Assembly: GCA_020426505.1 (NCBI GenBank)
Contig: JAGQPX010000070.1
Location: forward strand, 1-32,460
DNA from: Planctomycetaceae bacterium
Lineage (GTDB): Bacteria > Planctomycetota > Planctomycetia > Planctomycetales > Planctomycetaceae
Direction: 5' to 3'
Length of the DNA stretch: 32,460 bases
Shown here: in pieces, positions 1-7,623 of the stretch
Layout: the number at the start of each line of letters is the position of its first letter
Numbering within the stretch: the first letter of the stretch is position 1
Position numbers and translations under genes: made by a program
The notes under the pieces: model-generated
What the model saw: the letters and a program-made list of their open reading frames with translations, nothing else
The model's database searches: none
What the model was told of the DNA's origin: nothing

Positions 1-21
1 AGAGATAAACGCGCGCCGCAC

Positions 22-47
22 TAGCCGCACATTTCAATGTGCGGCTA
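22..47 (-). terminator. Hairpin terminator after the sugar-isomerase-like gene
   Basis: An 11-bp perfect inverted repeat (arms 22-32 and 37-47, sequence TAGCCGCACAT and its complement) encloses a 4-nt loop. It overlaps the stop codon of the minus-strand gene (45-47). On the minus strand it is followed by a GC stretch and only then by a weak T-rich run, so it is not a textbook Rho-independent terminator, but placement and stem strength fit transcript 3'-end formation. Confidence 0.6.
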
Positions 48-902
48 AACGGGATTGAGTGCCAGGACGTTGTCCATCCGTCTGGCGATTTCGGCGAGTC
101 GGTCCTTCGCGCCGCCGGGGACTTCGGCTGTGGCCCAGCCTTCGTAGCTGATCTCGTCGAGCGCTGCACGCACGGCTGGCCAGCCGCAGTCTCCTTCGCC
201 GATTTCGACCTGGAAGCCTTTCCAGAGTCCTTCGTCCAACTGGAGCTTGCGGCTGTATTCCTTGATGTCCAGCTTGCCGATGCGGTTGCCAAGGATGCGG
301 ATCCACTGGTCGGGCCATCCGAACCTGACGACGTTGCCGACATCGAAGTAGACGCCCACCGCCTCGTGATCGATCTCGTCGATGAACCGGGCCATCTCCA
401 GCGGGCTGAGCAGGAAGTTGTTCCAGACGTTTTCGACCAGCAGTTTGATGCCGTGGTCCTCAGCATAAGGAGCCGCTTCGCGGATGCGGTTCAGCCACTC
501 GTCCCAGTTGTCGTCGTAGGCTATCTTCTCGTTCACGCGACCGGCGACCACGAGCACGCTGGTGCCTCCGTAGTATTCGGAGAGGTCGACCGCTCCACGA
601 ATGTCCGGGTTGCTGCTGTTGATGACGCCGTGGATCGGCAGGCCCGTCGCGTCGCTGGCTGCTTTGTACGTCTCCTTGTCGTCACGGCTTTGCGTGCGGA
701 TCTCGGTCCCGTCGTAGCCCAGTTCCTTCAGCAGCTCAAACTTCTGCTGCACGGAGAGACTGTCGTCCTGCACCATGTGGAACTTGACCGCCTTGCGAAT
801 GCGGCCCTTGAACGAGACGTCTGCACGCGCGTGAGATGCTCCACCGAGACAAACAGCTGCGGTCGAAGCGGCAAGGAATTGTCGGCGAGTAAAGTCGTTC
901 AT
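45..902 (-). CDS. Tat-exported sugar phosphate isomerase/epimerase-like TIM-barrel protein
   Basis: 285 aa. The N-terminus (MNDFTRRQFLAAS) has the twin-arginine motif followed by a hydrophobic segment, so the protein is probably exported by Tat. The rest reads as an AP-endonuclease-2-like (xylose isomerase-like) TIM barrel: strands end in acidic or His residues, e.g. YDGTEIR near the N-terminal third, LLVENVWNN in the middle, GVYFDVGN and KLDIKEY further on, which in this superfamily place metal-binding Glu/Asp/His residues at the barrel mouth. The substrate cannot be told from sequence. I chose the ATG at 902 because it directly precedes the Tat motif; a TTG 16 codons upstream would bury the signal. 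The gene starts 51 nt after the fpg stop on the same strand, so the two may be co-transcribed, though their roles look unrelated. Confidence 0.85.
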   Translation of the reverse strand: MNDFTRRQFLAASTAAVCLGGASHARADVSFKGRIRKAVKFHMVQDDSLSVQQKFELLKELGYDGTEIRTQSRDDKETYKAASDATGLPIHGVINSSNPDIRGAVDLSEYYGGTSVLVVAGRVNEKIAYDDNWDEWLNRIREAAPYAEDHGIKLLVENVWNNFLLSPLEMARFIDEIDHEAVGVYFDVGNVVRFGWPDQWIRILGNRIGKLDIKEYSRKLQLDEGLWKGFQVEIGEGDCGWPAVRAALDEISYEGWATAEVPGGAKDRLAEIARRMDNVLALNPV

Positions 903-953
903 GGCAGGCTCGCTGATGGGAGTTGATGTGTGTCTCTCGTTGTCCGGCAACGT

Positions 954-1817
954 TCACCATTTCTCCGGCTGACAACGCTGACAATAGAATGTCGACCGTT
1001 GTGCCTGCACGATACGCACGATTGTGGACTTCCCACAAGTCGGACACGGCTCATCCGCACGGGCATAGACGCGGTGTTCGTTCTGGTAACTGCCGTTCTG
1101 GTTGAGTGCATTGCGATAGGTGCCGTCGGCGAGCGTCGAGCCCTCATAACGAATGGCCGTTTGGAGGACCTGTTGAGTCGCCGCGTGAAGTCGCTTGAGA
1201 TGTGGAACTTTCAGCCGGTCGGACGGATGCCCCGGATGAATGCGGGCCAAATGCAGGATCTCACTTGCGTACAGGTTGCCGATGCCGGCGACCAGTTTCT
1301 GGTCTAACAAGGCGACTTTGACGGCTCGCTGCGTTCCGGGCAAGCGGCCTCGCCAGTCGTCGAGCGTCATGGAGAGTGCATCCGGTCCAAGTTTCGACGG
1401 CCCCAGTGCCTCGGCCATCTCCTGTTGCGAATACAGTCTCAATGTGCCCAAACCACGACGATCCCAAAAGAGCAGCGTCTCTGTATTCCGCTCCCCCTTT
1501 TCCACTCTCTCCTCAAGCTGCCACTCGAACCGCAAGTGCGTCCGGTCGGGGGGATCGCTAACGAGCATCAGTCCGGTCATGCGCGGCTCGATGACGAACG
1601 CGTCTCCCGACTCCAGTTCGAGAATGATCCGCTTTGCAAGGCGTTTGACGCGGGTGATGAGTTGCCCCTTCGATCGCTGACCGATGGAACGGGCCGAAGG
1701 CGTGACGTCGATGGGACGGTACGCGCAGCGGCAGCGTGCCGCCTTGATGATCCGGCGTCCTTCAACATGCGGACGGATGCCACGCACCATCGTTTCGACT
1801 TCAGGCAGTTCGGGCAT
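954..1817 (-). CDS. fpg: Formamidopyrimidine-DNA glycosylase
   Basis: 287 aa, normal length for the family. It removes oxidised purines such as 8-oxoguanine and nicks the abasic site. The sequence begins [13 protein letters not shown]: Pro2 is the Schiff-base nucleophile after Met removal and Glu3 the general acid. Lys62 in [10 protein letters not shown] matches the conserved lysine of the family. A helix-two-turn-helix region reads [19 protein letters not shown], and the C-terminal zinc finger is CPTC...CQRC with two CxxC pairs about 17 residues apart. The ATG at 1817 is set by the family's invariant MPELPEVE start; an upstream in-frame start would add 20 unrelated residues. It heads a minus-strand pair with the downstream isomerase-like gene. 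Confidence 0.97.
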   Translation of the reverse strand: MPELPEVETMVRGIRPHVEGRRIIKAARCRCAYRPIDVTPSARSIGQRSKGQLITRVKRLAKRIILELESGDAFVIEPRMTGLMLVSDPPDRTHLRFEWQLEERVEKGERNTETLLFWDRRGLGTLRLYSQQEMAEALGPSKLGPDALSMTLDDWRGRLPGTQRAVKVALLDQKLVAGIGNLYASEILHLARIHPGHPSDRLKVPHLKRLHAATQQVLQTAIRYEGSTLADGTYRNALNQNGSYQNEHRVYARADEPCPTCGKSTIVRIVQAQRSTFYCQRCQPEKW

Positions 1818-2155
1818 GGATCGGGAAACGGACGAGGACCAGTCGGGGGACGTCCTCACAACCGGCATGTCCGTCAAAAGCGGACCGGACCACGCCGCTG
1901 AGTGAGATTTCCGGCATTCTAGCGGCTGGGCACGTTCTTTCGACAGAGGTGACGATCATCTGCCCGAGGTGCAGGAATTGCCGAAAAGTGCTTGACGGTG
2001 TTTGCCCGGACGACGATTCTAGAGTGGGTGCGTGCTTCGTTTTGAGCAGCAGGCTCCAAAGTTGTCATATTCCGATCCACAGCCTCCGCCGCTGACACTC
2101 TGCAAACGACCGGCTTCGAAACGTTTCGAACTCCAACGATTATCAAGGGACCAGC
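1818..2155. other. Divergent intergenic region between fpg and the DUF1598-type gene
   Basis: 338 nt with no convincing ORF. It must hold the promoters of both flanking genes. A TTGACG at 1992-1997 followed 17 nt later by GATTCT (2015-2020) is a weak sigma70-like candidate for the plus strand. Close to the plus-strand start lies the perfect palindrome at 2115-2130, listed separately. Confidence 0.5.
2115..2130. promoter_or_regulatory. 16-bp perfect palindrome, candidate operator
   Basis: TTCGAAACGTTTCGAA is a perfect 16-bp palindrome with a central CG step, ending 25 nt before the ATG at 2156. The core GAAACGTTTC resembles operators of LacI/GalR-family regulators, which are even palindromes centred on CG. 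No regulator gene is nearby, so the binding protein is unknown and function is inferred from symmetry and position only. Confidence 0.4.
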
Positions 2156-3895
2156 ATGTTGAGACAATCATTCGTTTGGGGACCGGGCGTCCTGATGTTG
2201 TTGATCAGCGCCACCGTCACAATGGCAGGGACTGACATCACCACTCCGCAGGGACGAGCCGAACTCGTCGGACTGCAAATTGCTGCCGGTGAATTCGGAC
2301 CGGCACTCGCGACGGCCAACCGAGCGGCCGACGATGCCGAGCGATCGACACTGTTGGAGATGATCGCGACCGCACAGGTTCAGGCGGGCGACTTCGACGC
2401 CGCTCTGGGCGCGATCCGGAACATTCCTTCAAACGAAGTTCGGACTCGGACGAACGAAGAGCGGGCACAACAGCAGTCTCTGAACGGCGGCAACGGTGCC
2501 GACTTCCAAACGTTGATTAACCTCATCACCAGCGCCACCGGACAAGGCGACTTGCCCTCCTGGCAGGACGATGGCGGTGAAGGCACGATTACCTGGGAGC
2601 CGAACGGTGTGCGTGTCGATCCCCGAGGACTCCTCGCCCGAATCTCGACTCGTGAGCAGACCGGTCGTCTGCAGGCGTTGGGCGTCCAGTCGCGAAAGGC
2701 CGATCTTCACGAAGACATGGCTCGGCCGTCAGAGATGCGGATGGTCTCGCTCACACGTCTTGAACGAGCCGTCTCCGACCGATTGGCGGCCGGTCAGCCG
2801 GTCGTCGAGTCGATGCTCCGGCTCGCGGGTTTGACCGAGGTGCAATACATCTTCGTTGATCCGAAGACGAATGAGATCGTGATCGCCGGACCGGCCGAAG
2901 GCTGGAAGTATACCGCCAACGGCGACACCGTGGGCAGCGAAAGCAATCACCCGACCCTGCAACTGGATGACCTCGTCACGGTTCTCCGCACATTCTCTCC
3001 CGAGGGGGAGAACATCTTCGGATGCTCGATCAACCCACGTAAGGCGGGCCTCAAGGATCTCAAGGAATTCGTGGAGACGTCTCAGTCACGGGGACCGCTC
3101 GACTCACGTCGCACGGGACGCTGGGTGCAGACTCTCGGCGACAAATTGGGACGTCAGGACATTGAGATCTACGGCGTGCCCGGAGACTCGCGTGCTGCTC
3201 GCGTGATCGTCGAGGCGGACTATCGGATGAAGCTCATTGGCATCGGTAAGCTCGAGCCAGTGGCCAGCATTCCGGACTACTTCGATCTGCTTGCGCAGTC
3301 ACCCAATCAGGCGAACGGAGCCATCGACGCCCTTCGCTGGTGGTTGACGATGAAGTACGAACAGGTTTTGCACTCGGATGATCACAACGCCTTCCAGATT
3401 CGTGGCTCGTCCGTCCTGTGTCAGTCTGAGAACCAGTTCCTGAACGATCAGGGCGAGCATGTGCCGACCGGCAATTCCGAACCGACGAACCGTCTGTTCG
3501 CGTCCAACTTCACGCAGCATTACGAAGAGTTGGCTGCGATCGATCCGATCTTCGCTGACATGCAGAACGTGTTCGACCTCGCGTTGGTTGCGGCTCTCAT
3601 TCGTCACGAAGGTTTGGATGACCGGGTCGACTGGAACCGAGGAGCCTTCGCCACGGGTGGGCTCTATCAGACTTCACACTTTGCGACGCCGCAGGAATGC
3701 GATTCGGTCGTCAATCATCGGGTCTTCAACGGCAAAGACGTTGTCGTGCAAGTCGCTGGTGGTGTGCGGGCTGACCTGATGGCGGTTGTGACCGACGAGT
3801 CGATCCAGCAGTCATCCCCGCGACTTTCGGGCGTGGCGGAGTCGTCCAAGGCTCCCGAACTCCCTGCAGGTCGCTGGTGGTGGGACGCCCGATAG
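2156..3895 (+). CDS. Exported DUF1598-type planctomycete protein
   Basis: 579 aa, function unknown. It starts with a probable signal peptide (residues 1-24, hydrophobic core VLMLLISATV). Residues 35-85 look like two TPR-like helical hairpins (GEFGPALATANRA and GDFDAALGAIRNI). A low-complexity charged/Gln/Gly linker follows. The large central and C-terminal part, including the runs around VDPRGLLARIS, LRLAGLTEVQYIFVD and YGVPGDSRAARVIVEADYRMKLIGIG, matches my memory of the DUF1598 family, known essentially only from planctomycetes. The start is supported by AAGGGA at 2145-2150, 5 nt before the ATG. It is monocistronic: the next gene is convergent, 52 nt away. Family assignment is from memory and not searched. 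Confidence 0.8.
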   Translation: MLRQSFVWGPGVLMLLISATVTMAGTDITTPQGRAELVGLQIAAGEFGPALATANRAADDAERSTLLEMIATAQVQAGDFDAALGAIRNIPSNEVRTRTNEERAQQQSLNGGNGADFQTLINLITSATGQGDLPSWQDDGGEGTITWEPNGVRVDPRGLLARISTREQTGRLQALGVQSRKADLHEDMARPSEMRMVSLTRLERAVSDRLAAGQPVVESMLRLAGLTEVQYIFVDPKTNEIVIAGPAEGWKYTANGDTVGSESNHPTLQLDDLVTVLRTFSPEGENIFGCSINPRKAGLKDLKEFVETSQSRGPLDSRRTGRWVQTLGDKLGRQDIEIYGVPGDSRAARVIVEADYRMKLIGIGKLEPVASIPDYFDLLAQSPNQANGAIDALRWWLTMKYEQVLHSDDHNAFQIRGSSVLCQSENQFLNDQGEHVPTGNSEPTNRLFASNFTQHYEELAAIDPIFADMQNVFDLALVAALIRHEGLDDRVDWNRGAFATGGLYQTSHFATPQECDSVVNHRVFNGKDVVVQVAGGVRADLMAVVTDESIQQSSPRLSGVAESSKAPELPAGRWWWDAR

Positions 3896-3947
3896 TCGGT
3901 CCTTACGGACTCGTAATACGGGCAACGATAGAGATGGTGCGCCGACG

Positions 3948-4532
3948 TTATGTCGGCCACTCACCTTTCTGGATCGCCTCGATTGATTTGGCGGGATCGC
4001 TCTCCGCACGAGGTGTGTTGCCGTTCCAGGTGACGGTGCCGTCACGTTCGATGAGAAACAATCCGTCACGAAGGTCGGCCGGATCGTCGCCAGCGAGCCC
4101 CCACTGGCGATGCGTGGGGGTCGGCACGGGTGTCTTTTGATCAATGTCGGTCAACACCGGGAAGGGGAACTCTGCACCTCGCTGCTCCTCCGCCTCGCGA
4201 ACGGCGAACGGCGTGGCGGTACTGACAACGATCACCTGCACGCCAGCGGCAGCGATGGCAGAGTGTTTGGAAGCCAGCGCTTGAAACAGCGGATGTTCGT
4301 CCGGCGGGGCGTCCGCAATAAACAGGACGACCAACCGCGTGCGACCGAGATAGCGTTCGAACTTCACGAGTTTGGAATGTTGGTCGTACAATTCGAACCG
4401 GGGGGCCAGTCTGCGGACCTCGGACGTCGTTCGACTGGCATCCGGTTGATTGTTTTCCCGGTTGAGCCGCCACGTGACGAGGCCCAGAATGGCGACGGCG
4501 GAGAGCAACAACACAAGGTCACGCGGTTTCAT
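3948..4532 (-). CDS. Membrane-anchored redoxin-fold protein lacking cysteine
   Basis: 194 aa. One N-terminal hydrophobic helix (residues 5-21) suggests a membrane anchor with the rest outside the cytoplasm. From about residue 43 the pattern fits a peroxiredoxin/AhpC-TSA-like thioredoxin fold: APRFELYDQHSKLVKFERYLGRTRLVVLFIAD-type strand order, then VQVIVVSTATPFAVREAEEQRG, FPVLTDIDQ, and a late RDGLFLIERDGTVTW strand pair. In active members a Cys follows the first core strand; here that place reads ADAPPDEHP and the whole protein contains no cysteine, so thiol peroxidase or disulfide chemistry is excluded. It may be a structural or binding derivative. It is divergent from the phosphoesterase gene with only 60 nt between starts. 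A short hairpin (3941-3957) overlaps its stop codon. Confidence 0.7.
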   Translation of the reverse strand: MKPRDLVLLLSAVAILGLVTWRLNRENNQPDASRTTSEVRRLAPRFELYDQHSKLVKFERYLGRTRLVVLFIADAPPDEHPLFQALASKHSAIAAAGVQVIVVSTATPFAVREAEEQRGAEFPFPVLTDIDQKTPVPTPTHRQWGLAGDDPADLRDGLFLIERDGTVTWNGNTPRAESDPAKSIEAIQKGEWPT

Positions 4533-4592
4533 GGGATGTCCGTTCGTCGAAAATCACTCGATTCTGTTGTACACGGTTGAGCGGATCAGGCA

Positions 4593-4976
4593 ATGAGTCA
4601 GCCGCGACGATTTGTGATCCTGACGCACGATCATCCCTTCCTGCATTGGGATTTCATGCTCGAGTCAGGTGACGTACTGCGGACGTGGCGTCTCGAACGT
4701 GAACCGCAATCCGGCGTGGATTTTCGAGCGACTGAATTACCTGACCATCGCCGGATGTACCTCGACTACGAAGGTCCGGTGAGCGGCGATCGTGGGACGG
4801 TGCGGCGGTGGGATGCAGGCACCTACTCGATCTCGGGCGAGTCCTCAAACGAACTGACGATCGACATCGCCGGTGAGCACACGTGTGGGACGATCACGCT
4901 CAGAAAGACAGATGTCGCTGATGAGTGGACGTTTGTCCTTCGGGAACCGACGTCGGACGGTCGTTGGTCGCGCTAA
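4593..4976 (+). CDS. Stand-alone LigD-type 3'-phosphoesterase domain protein
   Basis: 127 aa, the size of the single phosphoesterase (PE) domain of bacterial DNA ligase D. In LigD this domain trims 3'-phosphate or 3'-ribonucleotide ends during non-homologous end joining. The two signature blocks are visible: HDHPFLHWDF (His12, His18, Asp20) and DHRRMYLDYEG (His52, Tyr56), corresponding to the His/His/Asp and His/Tyr active-site residues of characterised PE domains. The Arg that follows the Asp by two positions in those enzymes is Met22 here. No polymerase or ligase domain is attached or adjacent, so its partner is unknown. I recall similar small proteins annotated in planctomycetes as DNA polymerase ligase N-terminal domain proteins. 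Its start lies 60 nt from the divergent redoxin-like gene. Confidence 0.82.
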   Translation: MSQPRRFVILTHDHPFLHWDFMLESGDVLRTWRLEREPQSGVDFRATELPDHRRMYLDYEGPVSGDRGTVRRWDAGTYSISGESSNELTIDIAGEHTCGTITLRKTDVADEWTFVLREPTSDGRWSR

Positions 4977-5017
4977 GCCGCAAGCGGGATTCGAACGGTG
5001 CAAGGAAACCGATCGTG

Positions 5018-5674
5018 TTATGAGGGTGTCATTCGTGCGCGGACGATCGATTCGAGTCGGGTGACGACCTCGTCGATTGTGTTGAACGTCGTGTCGATGA
5101 TCAGCGCGTCGTCGGCCGGTTTGAGGGGGGCGATCTCGCGATTGGCGTCCCGTTCGTCGCGGGCGGTTTGTTCGGCAAGCAAGGTTTCGAGCGAGACGTG
5201 GGTCCCCTGTTCCACGAGCTCCTGTTGGCGACGTGAGGCCCGGACTTCGGGATCAGCCATGAGGAATATCTTGCACTCAGCGTGCGGGAAAGCCACTGTC
5301 CCCTGGTCGCGGCCTTCGCAGACGATGTCTCGCTCATCAGCAATGAGGCGTTGGGCATCGATGAGCGCTCGTCGGACCTCCGGAATCTGGGCGATGAGCG
5401 AAGCCACTTGCGTCGTTTCGGCTGACCGCAGTTGGTCGGTGACGTCCTTTCCGTCAGCAAATGTTCTCCCGTTCTCGAAGGTGATCTGTAACGACTGGGC
5501 TAACTCTCCGACGGTCGCATGATCTGCGGCGTCGATCCCGCGCGAGAGACACTCGGCGGCGACGGCACGGTACATGGCCCCCGTGTCGAGGTACTCGAAC
5601 TCCAGACGCTCGGCCAGTTGACAGGCCGTCGTGCTTTTGCCGGTGCCAGCCGGTCCGTCGATTGTGACGATCAT
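5018..5674 (-). CDS. cmk: Cytidylate kinase
   Basis: 218 aa, typical length. It phosphorylates CMP and dCMP with ATP in pyrimidine nucleotide metabolism. The P-loop is GPAGTGKST at residues 7-15. The LEFEYLDTGAMYRA block, the VCEGRDQGTVAFPHA block (normally GRDIGT; Gln replaces Ile here) and the LID-like ARDERDANREIAPLKPADDAL segment are all characteristic. I chose the ATG at 5674 because it starts exactly at the first strand (MIVTIDGPAG); the reading frame is open upstream for 28 more codons, but that part is the translated heptamer repeat region and is unlike the family. The gene is divergent from the ABC permease. Confidence 0.95.
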   Translation of the reverse strand: MIVTIDGPAGTGKSTTACQLAERLEFEYLDTGAMYRAVAAECLSRGIDAADHATVGELAQSLQITFENGRTFADGKDVTDQLRSAETTQVASLIAQIPEVRRALIDAQRLIADERDIVCEGRDQGTVAFPHAECKIFLMADPEVRASRRQQELVEQGTHVSLETLLAEQTARDERDANREIAPLKPADDALIIDTTFNTIDEVVTRLESIVRARMTPS

Positions 5675-5684
5675 TAGAAGGCGT

Positions 5685-5712
5685 GAGTGGGGAATGGGAA
5701 GTCGGGAGTCGG
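5685..5712. repeat. Degenerate heptamer tandem repeat upstream of cmk
   Basis: Four consecutive 7-nt units on the plus strand: GAGTGGG, GAATGGG, AAGTCGG, GAGTCGG (consensus GARTSGG), starting 10 nt upstream of the cmk start codon, so inside its likely 5' leader. On the coding strand it is a pyrimidine-rich run. It resembles the short tandemly repeated heptamers described in cyanobacterial genomes. Function unknown. Confidence 0.6.
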
Positions 5713-5776
5713 CAACGAGTTTGACGATCACTCGAAACTCCCAACAGATCGCCATCATAGACCGTCGTGTGGCTGC

Positions 5777-5805
5777 TTGGCGACGGTGTGAGGCGAGGGT
5801 ATACT
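5777..5805 (+). promoter_or_regulatory. Sigma70-like promoter for the ABC permease gene
   Basis: TTGGCG (5777-5782), a 17-nt spacer, then TATACT (5800-5805). The -10 box matches the consensus at 5 of 6 positions and the -35 at 4 of 6, with ideal spacing. Predicted transcription start near 5812 would leave a leader of about 50 nt before the TTG start at 5864. Confidence 0.5.
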
Positions 5806-5863
5806 CGCATGCCTTGTAAATTGATTCTTTTCCGCCCTGAACCCATTCCTTTGAGGCCGTTTC

Positions 5864-7585
5864 TTGCTCGCTGGACCGCTCTTCAGCCGTGAGGCGTTAA
5901 TCACGCCGCGGCAACTCAAGCACTTTCTCACTCGGTCCGGGTATGTCGCCGGTCTGTTCGTGTTGATCTACACAGCCGGGCAAGTGACGTTCGGCTGGCA
6001 GAATGTGCAAACAGTCGGGGCGACCGCGCGATTCGGGGCGTTCGTGTTTCAGGTACTGTCGCTGGTGCAACTGTCGCTGGTGATTGCCTTCTCACTGCTG
6101 GCGGCTGCGAGCAGTGTCGCCCAGGAGAAGGATCGTCGGACACTCATCCTCCTGCTGATGACCGACCTGCGTGATCGCGAATTGGTCATGGGCAAACTAC
6201 TGGGGAGCCTGTTGTCGGTGCTCGTGTTGATCGCCGCCTCGGTGCCGGTGTTTTTCATCGTCTCGATGCTCGGCGGCACCACGGTTCAACAGATTCTCTG
6301 GGCGCAAGCTGTGTGTGTATTGACCGGACTGGCTGCCGGGAGTTGGGGCTCGCTTGTCGCCTTCTGGAGAGAGAAGACGTTTCAAACACTGGCGATCGGC
6401 GCACTGGGAATCGTGCTCTTCATGGGAGCGATTGAGGGTATCGTGGGAATCGTCGGCGATGCGTCACCTCTCGCGGCCATCGGTGCTCTGAACCCGTATC
6501 GCACGCTGTCCTACATCCTCAATCCACTGGCCATGGATGCGGGACGAATCGAGCAAAATGTCACGACGAGTCTCATCGCCCTGGCGGTGCTGAGCACGGC
6601 GTTGATGGTCTTCACTGTCGTGATGCTTCGACGCTGGAACCCGTCGAAGTCGGTGTTCCATGCGGCCAAGGAAGACGCTGACAAGAAGACCGAGGTGAGC
6701 GGACAAACTCGCGAGATCTGGAACTCCCCGCTGATCTGGCGTGAGATTCGCACGCGGGCCTATGGTCGCAAAGTGTTTCTGATCAAGCTGGCGTATCTCG
6801 CGCTCGCGGCGTTTGTGGTGCTGCTCGTCCAACAGACAGCCGGCAGCGACACGATGGTGCTGGGCATGATCTCCGCGGAGGGGTTTGCGTTCATCGCTCT
6901 TGCCCTCGTGGGATTGATGCTGGTCAACGCACAGGCGGTGACGTCGGTCACGTCTGAGCGTGACGGACAGACACTCGAGTTACTGCTTGTGACGAACGTG
7001 ACCGCGAAGGAGTTCGTGTTCAGCAAGTTGGGTGGCGTGTTCTACAACACCAAAGAGGTCATCATTGTGCCGCTTTTGCTGGTGGCGTGGTACACGTTTC
7101 AGGGTCAGGGGACACTGGAGAATGCGTTCTATCTGGTCATTGGCTATATCGCGGTCGTGCTCTTTACAGCGATGCTCGGTTTGCATGCCGGATTCTCTTA
7201 CGACAGTTCGCGGACGGCCATCGCCAACAGTTTGGGGACCGTGTTCTTTCTGTTCATTGGCATCTTCATCTGCATGATGCTGATGGTTGAGGCACAAGCG
7301 TCATTTTCGCTTCAGTTTGCTCCCTTCCTCATGTTCATCGTGGGCGGAAGCCTCGGCTTGTATACGTCCCTCACGGCTCGCAACCCATCGCGCGCACTGG
7401 GGTTTGCGGCAGGCGTCCTGCCCTTCTGCACGTTCTATGCGATCACCAGCTTTTTGCTGGGCAACACACTCGGCGTGAGTCTCATGGTTGTGTTTGCCTA
7501 TGGGTTCCCGACGATCGCCATGCTGGTGCCGGCGGTCAGCGAATTCGATGTGGCCCTCGGTCGCACCACTTTGGACAAGGGGTGA
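5864..7585 (+). CDS. ABC-2-type transporter permease
   Basis: 573 aa integral membrane protein with about 12 hydrophobic segments arranged as two similar halves. Each half has the ABC-2 permease signature of a helix pair followed by a cytoplasmic stretch with an amphipathic element: SSVAQEKDRRTLILLLMTDLRDRELVMGKLLGSLL in the first half and TSVTSERDGQTLELLLVTNVTAKEFVFSKLGG in the second, so it is an internal duplication giving a one-chain dimer. The start is TTG at 5864, because an in-frame stop sits at 5852-5854 and no ATG occurs near the expected N-terminus. No ATP-binding subunit is encoded in the window, so its partner must lie elsewhere. Substrate unknown. The next gene starts 38 nt downstream, suggesting co-transcription. 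Confidence 0.88.
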   Translation: MLAGPLFSREALITPRQLKHFLTRSGYVAGLFVLIYTAGQVTFGWQNVQTVGATARFGAFVFQVLSLVQLSLVIAFSLLAAASSVAQEKDRRTLILLLMTDLRDRELVMGKLLGSLLSVLVLIAASVPVFFIVSMLGGTTVQQILWAQAVCVLTGLAAGSWGSLVAFWREKTFQTLAIGALGIVLFMGAIEGIVGIVGDASPLAAIGALNPYRTLSYILNPLAMDAGRIEQNVTTSLIALAVLSTALMVFTVVMLRRWNPSKSVFHAAKEDADKKTEVSGQTREIWNSPLIWREIRTRAYGRKVFLIKLAYLALAAFVVLLVQQTAGSDTMVLGMISAEGFAFIALALVGLMLVNAQAVTSVTSERDGQTLELLLVTNVTAKEFVFSKLGGVFYNTKEVIIVPLLLVAWYTFQGQGTLENAFYLVIGYIAVVLFTAMLGLHAGFSYDSSRTAIANSLGTVFFLFIGIFICMMLMVEAQASFSLQFAPFLMFIVGGSLGLYTSLTARNPSRALGFAAGVLPFCTFYAITSFLLGNTLGVSLMVVFAYGFPTIAMLVPAVSEFDVALGRTTLDKG

Positions 7586-7623
7586 GCCTCGTTGCCACCT
7601 GAGTCCACGCGAGCCTGTCATTG

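Noticed and set aside
39..926. 295-codon plus-strand ORF opposite the isomerase-like gene
   Set aside because: It is the mirror of a gene with clear Tat motif and TIM-barrel sequence; its translation shows no domain and follows the codon bias of the opposite strand.
4878..4887. CACACGTGTG inside the phosphoesterase gene, same as the palindrome at 22469-22478
   Set aside because: It lies in coding sequence and a 10-bp match in 32 kb is not strong enough to claim a shared operator.
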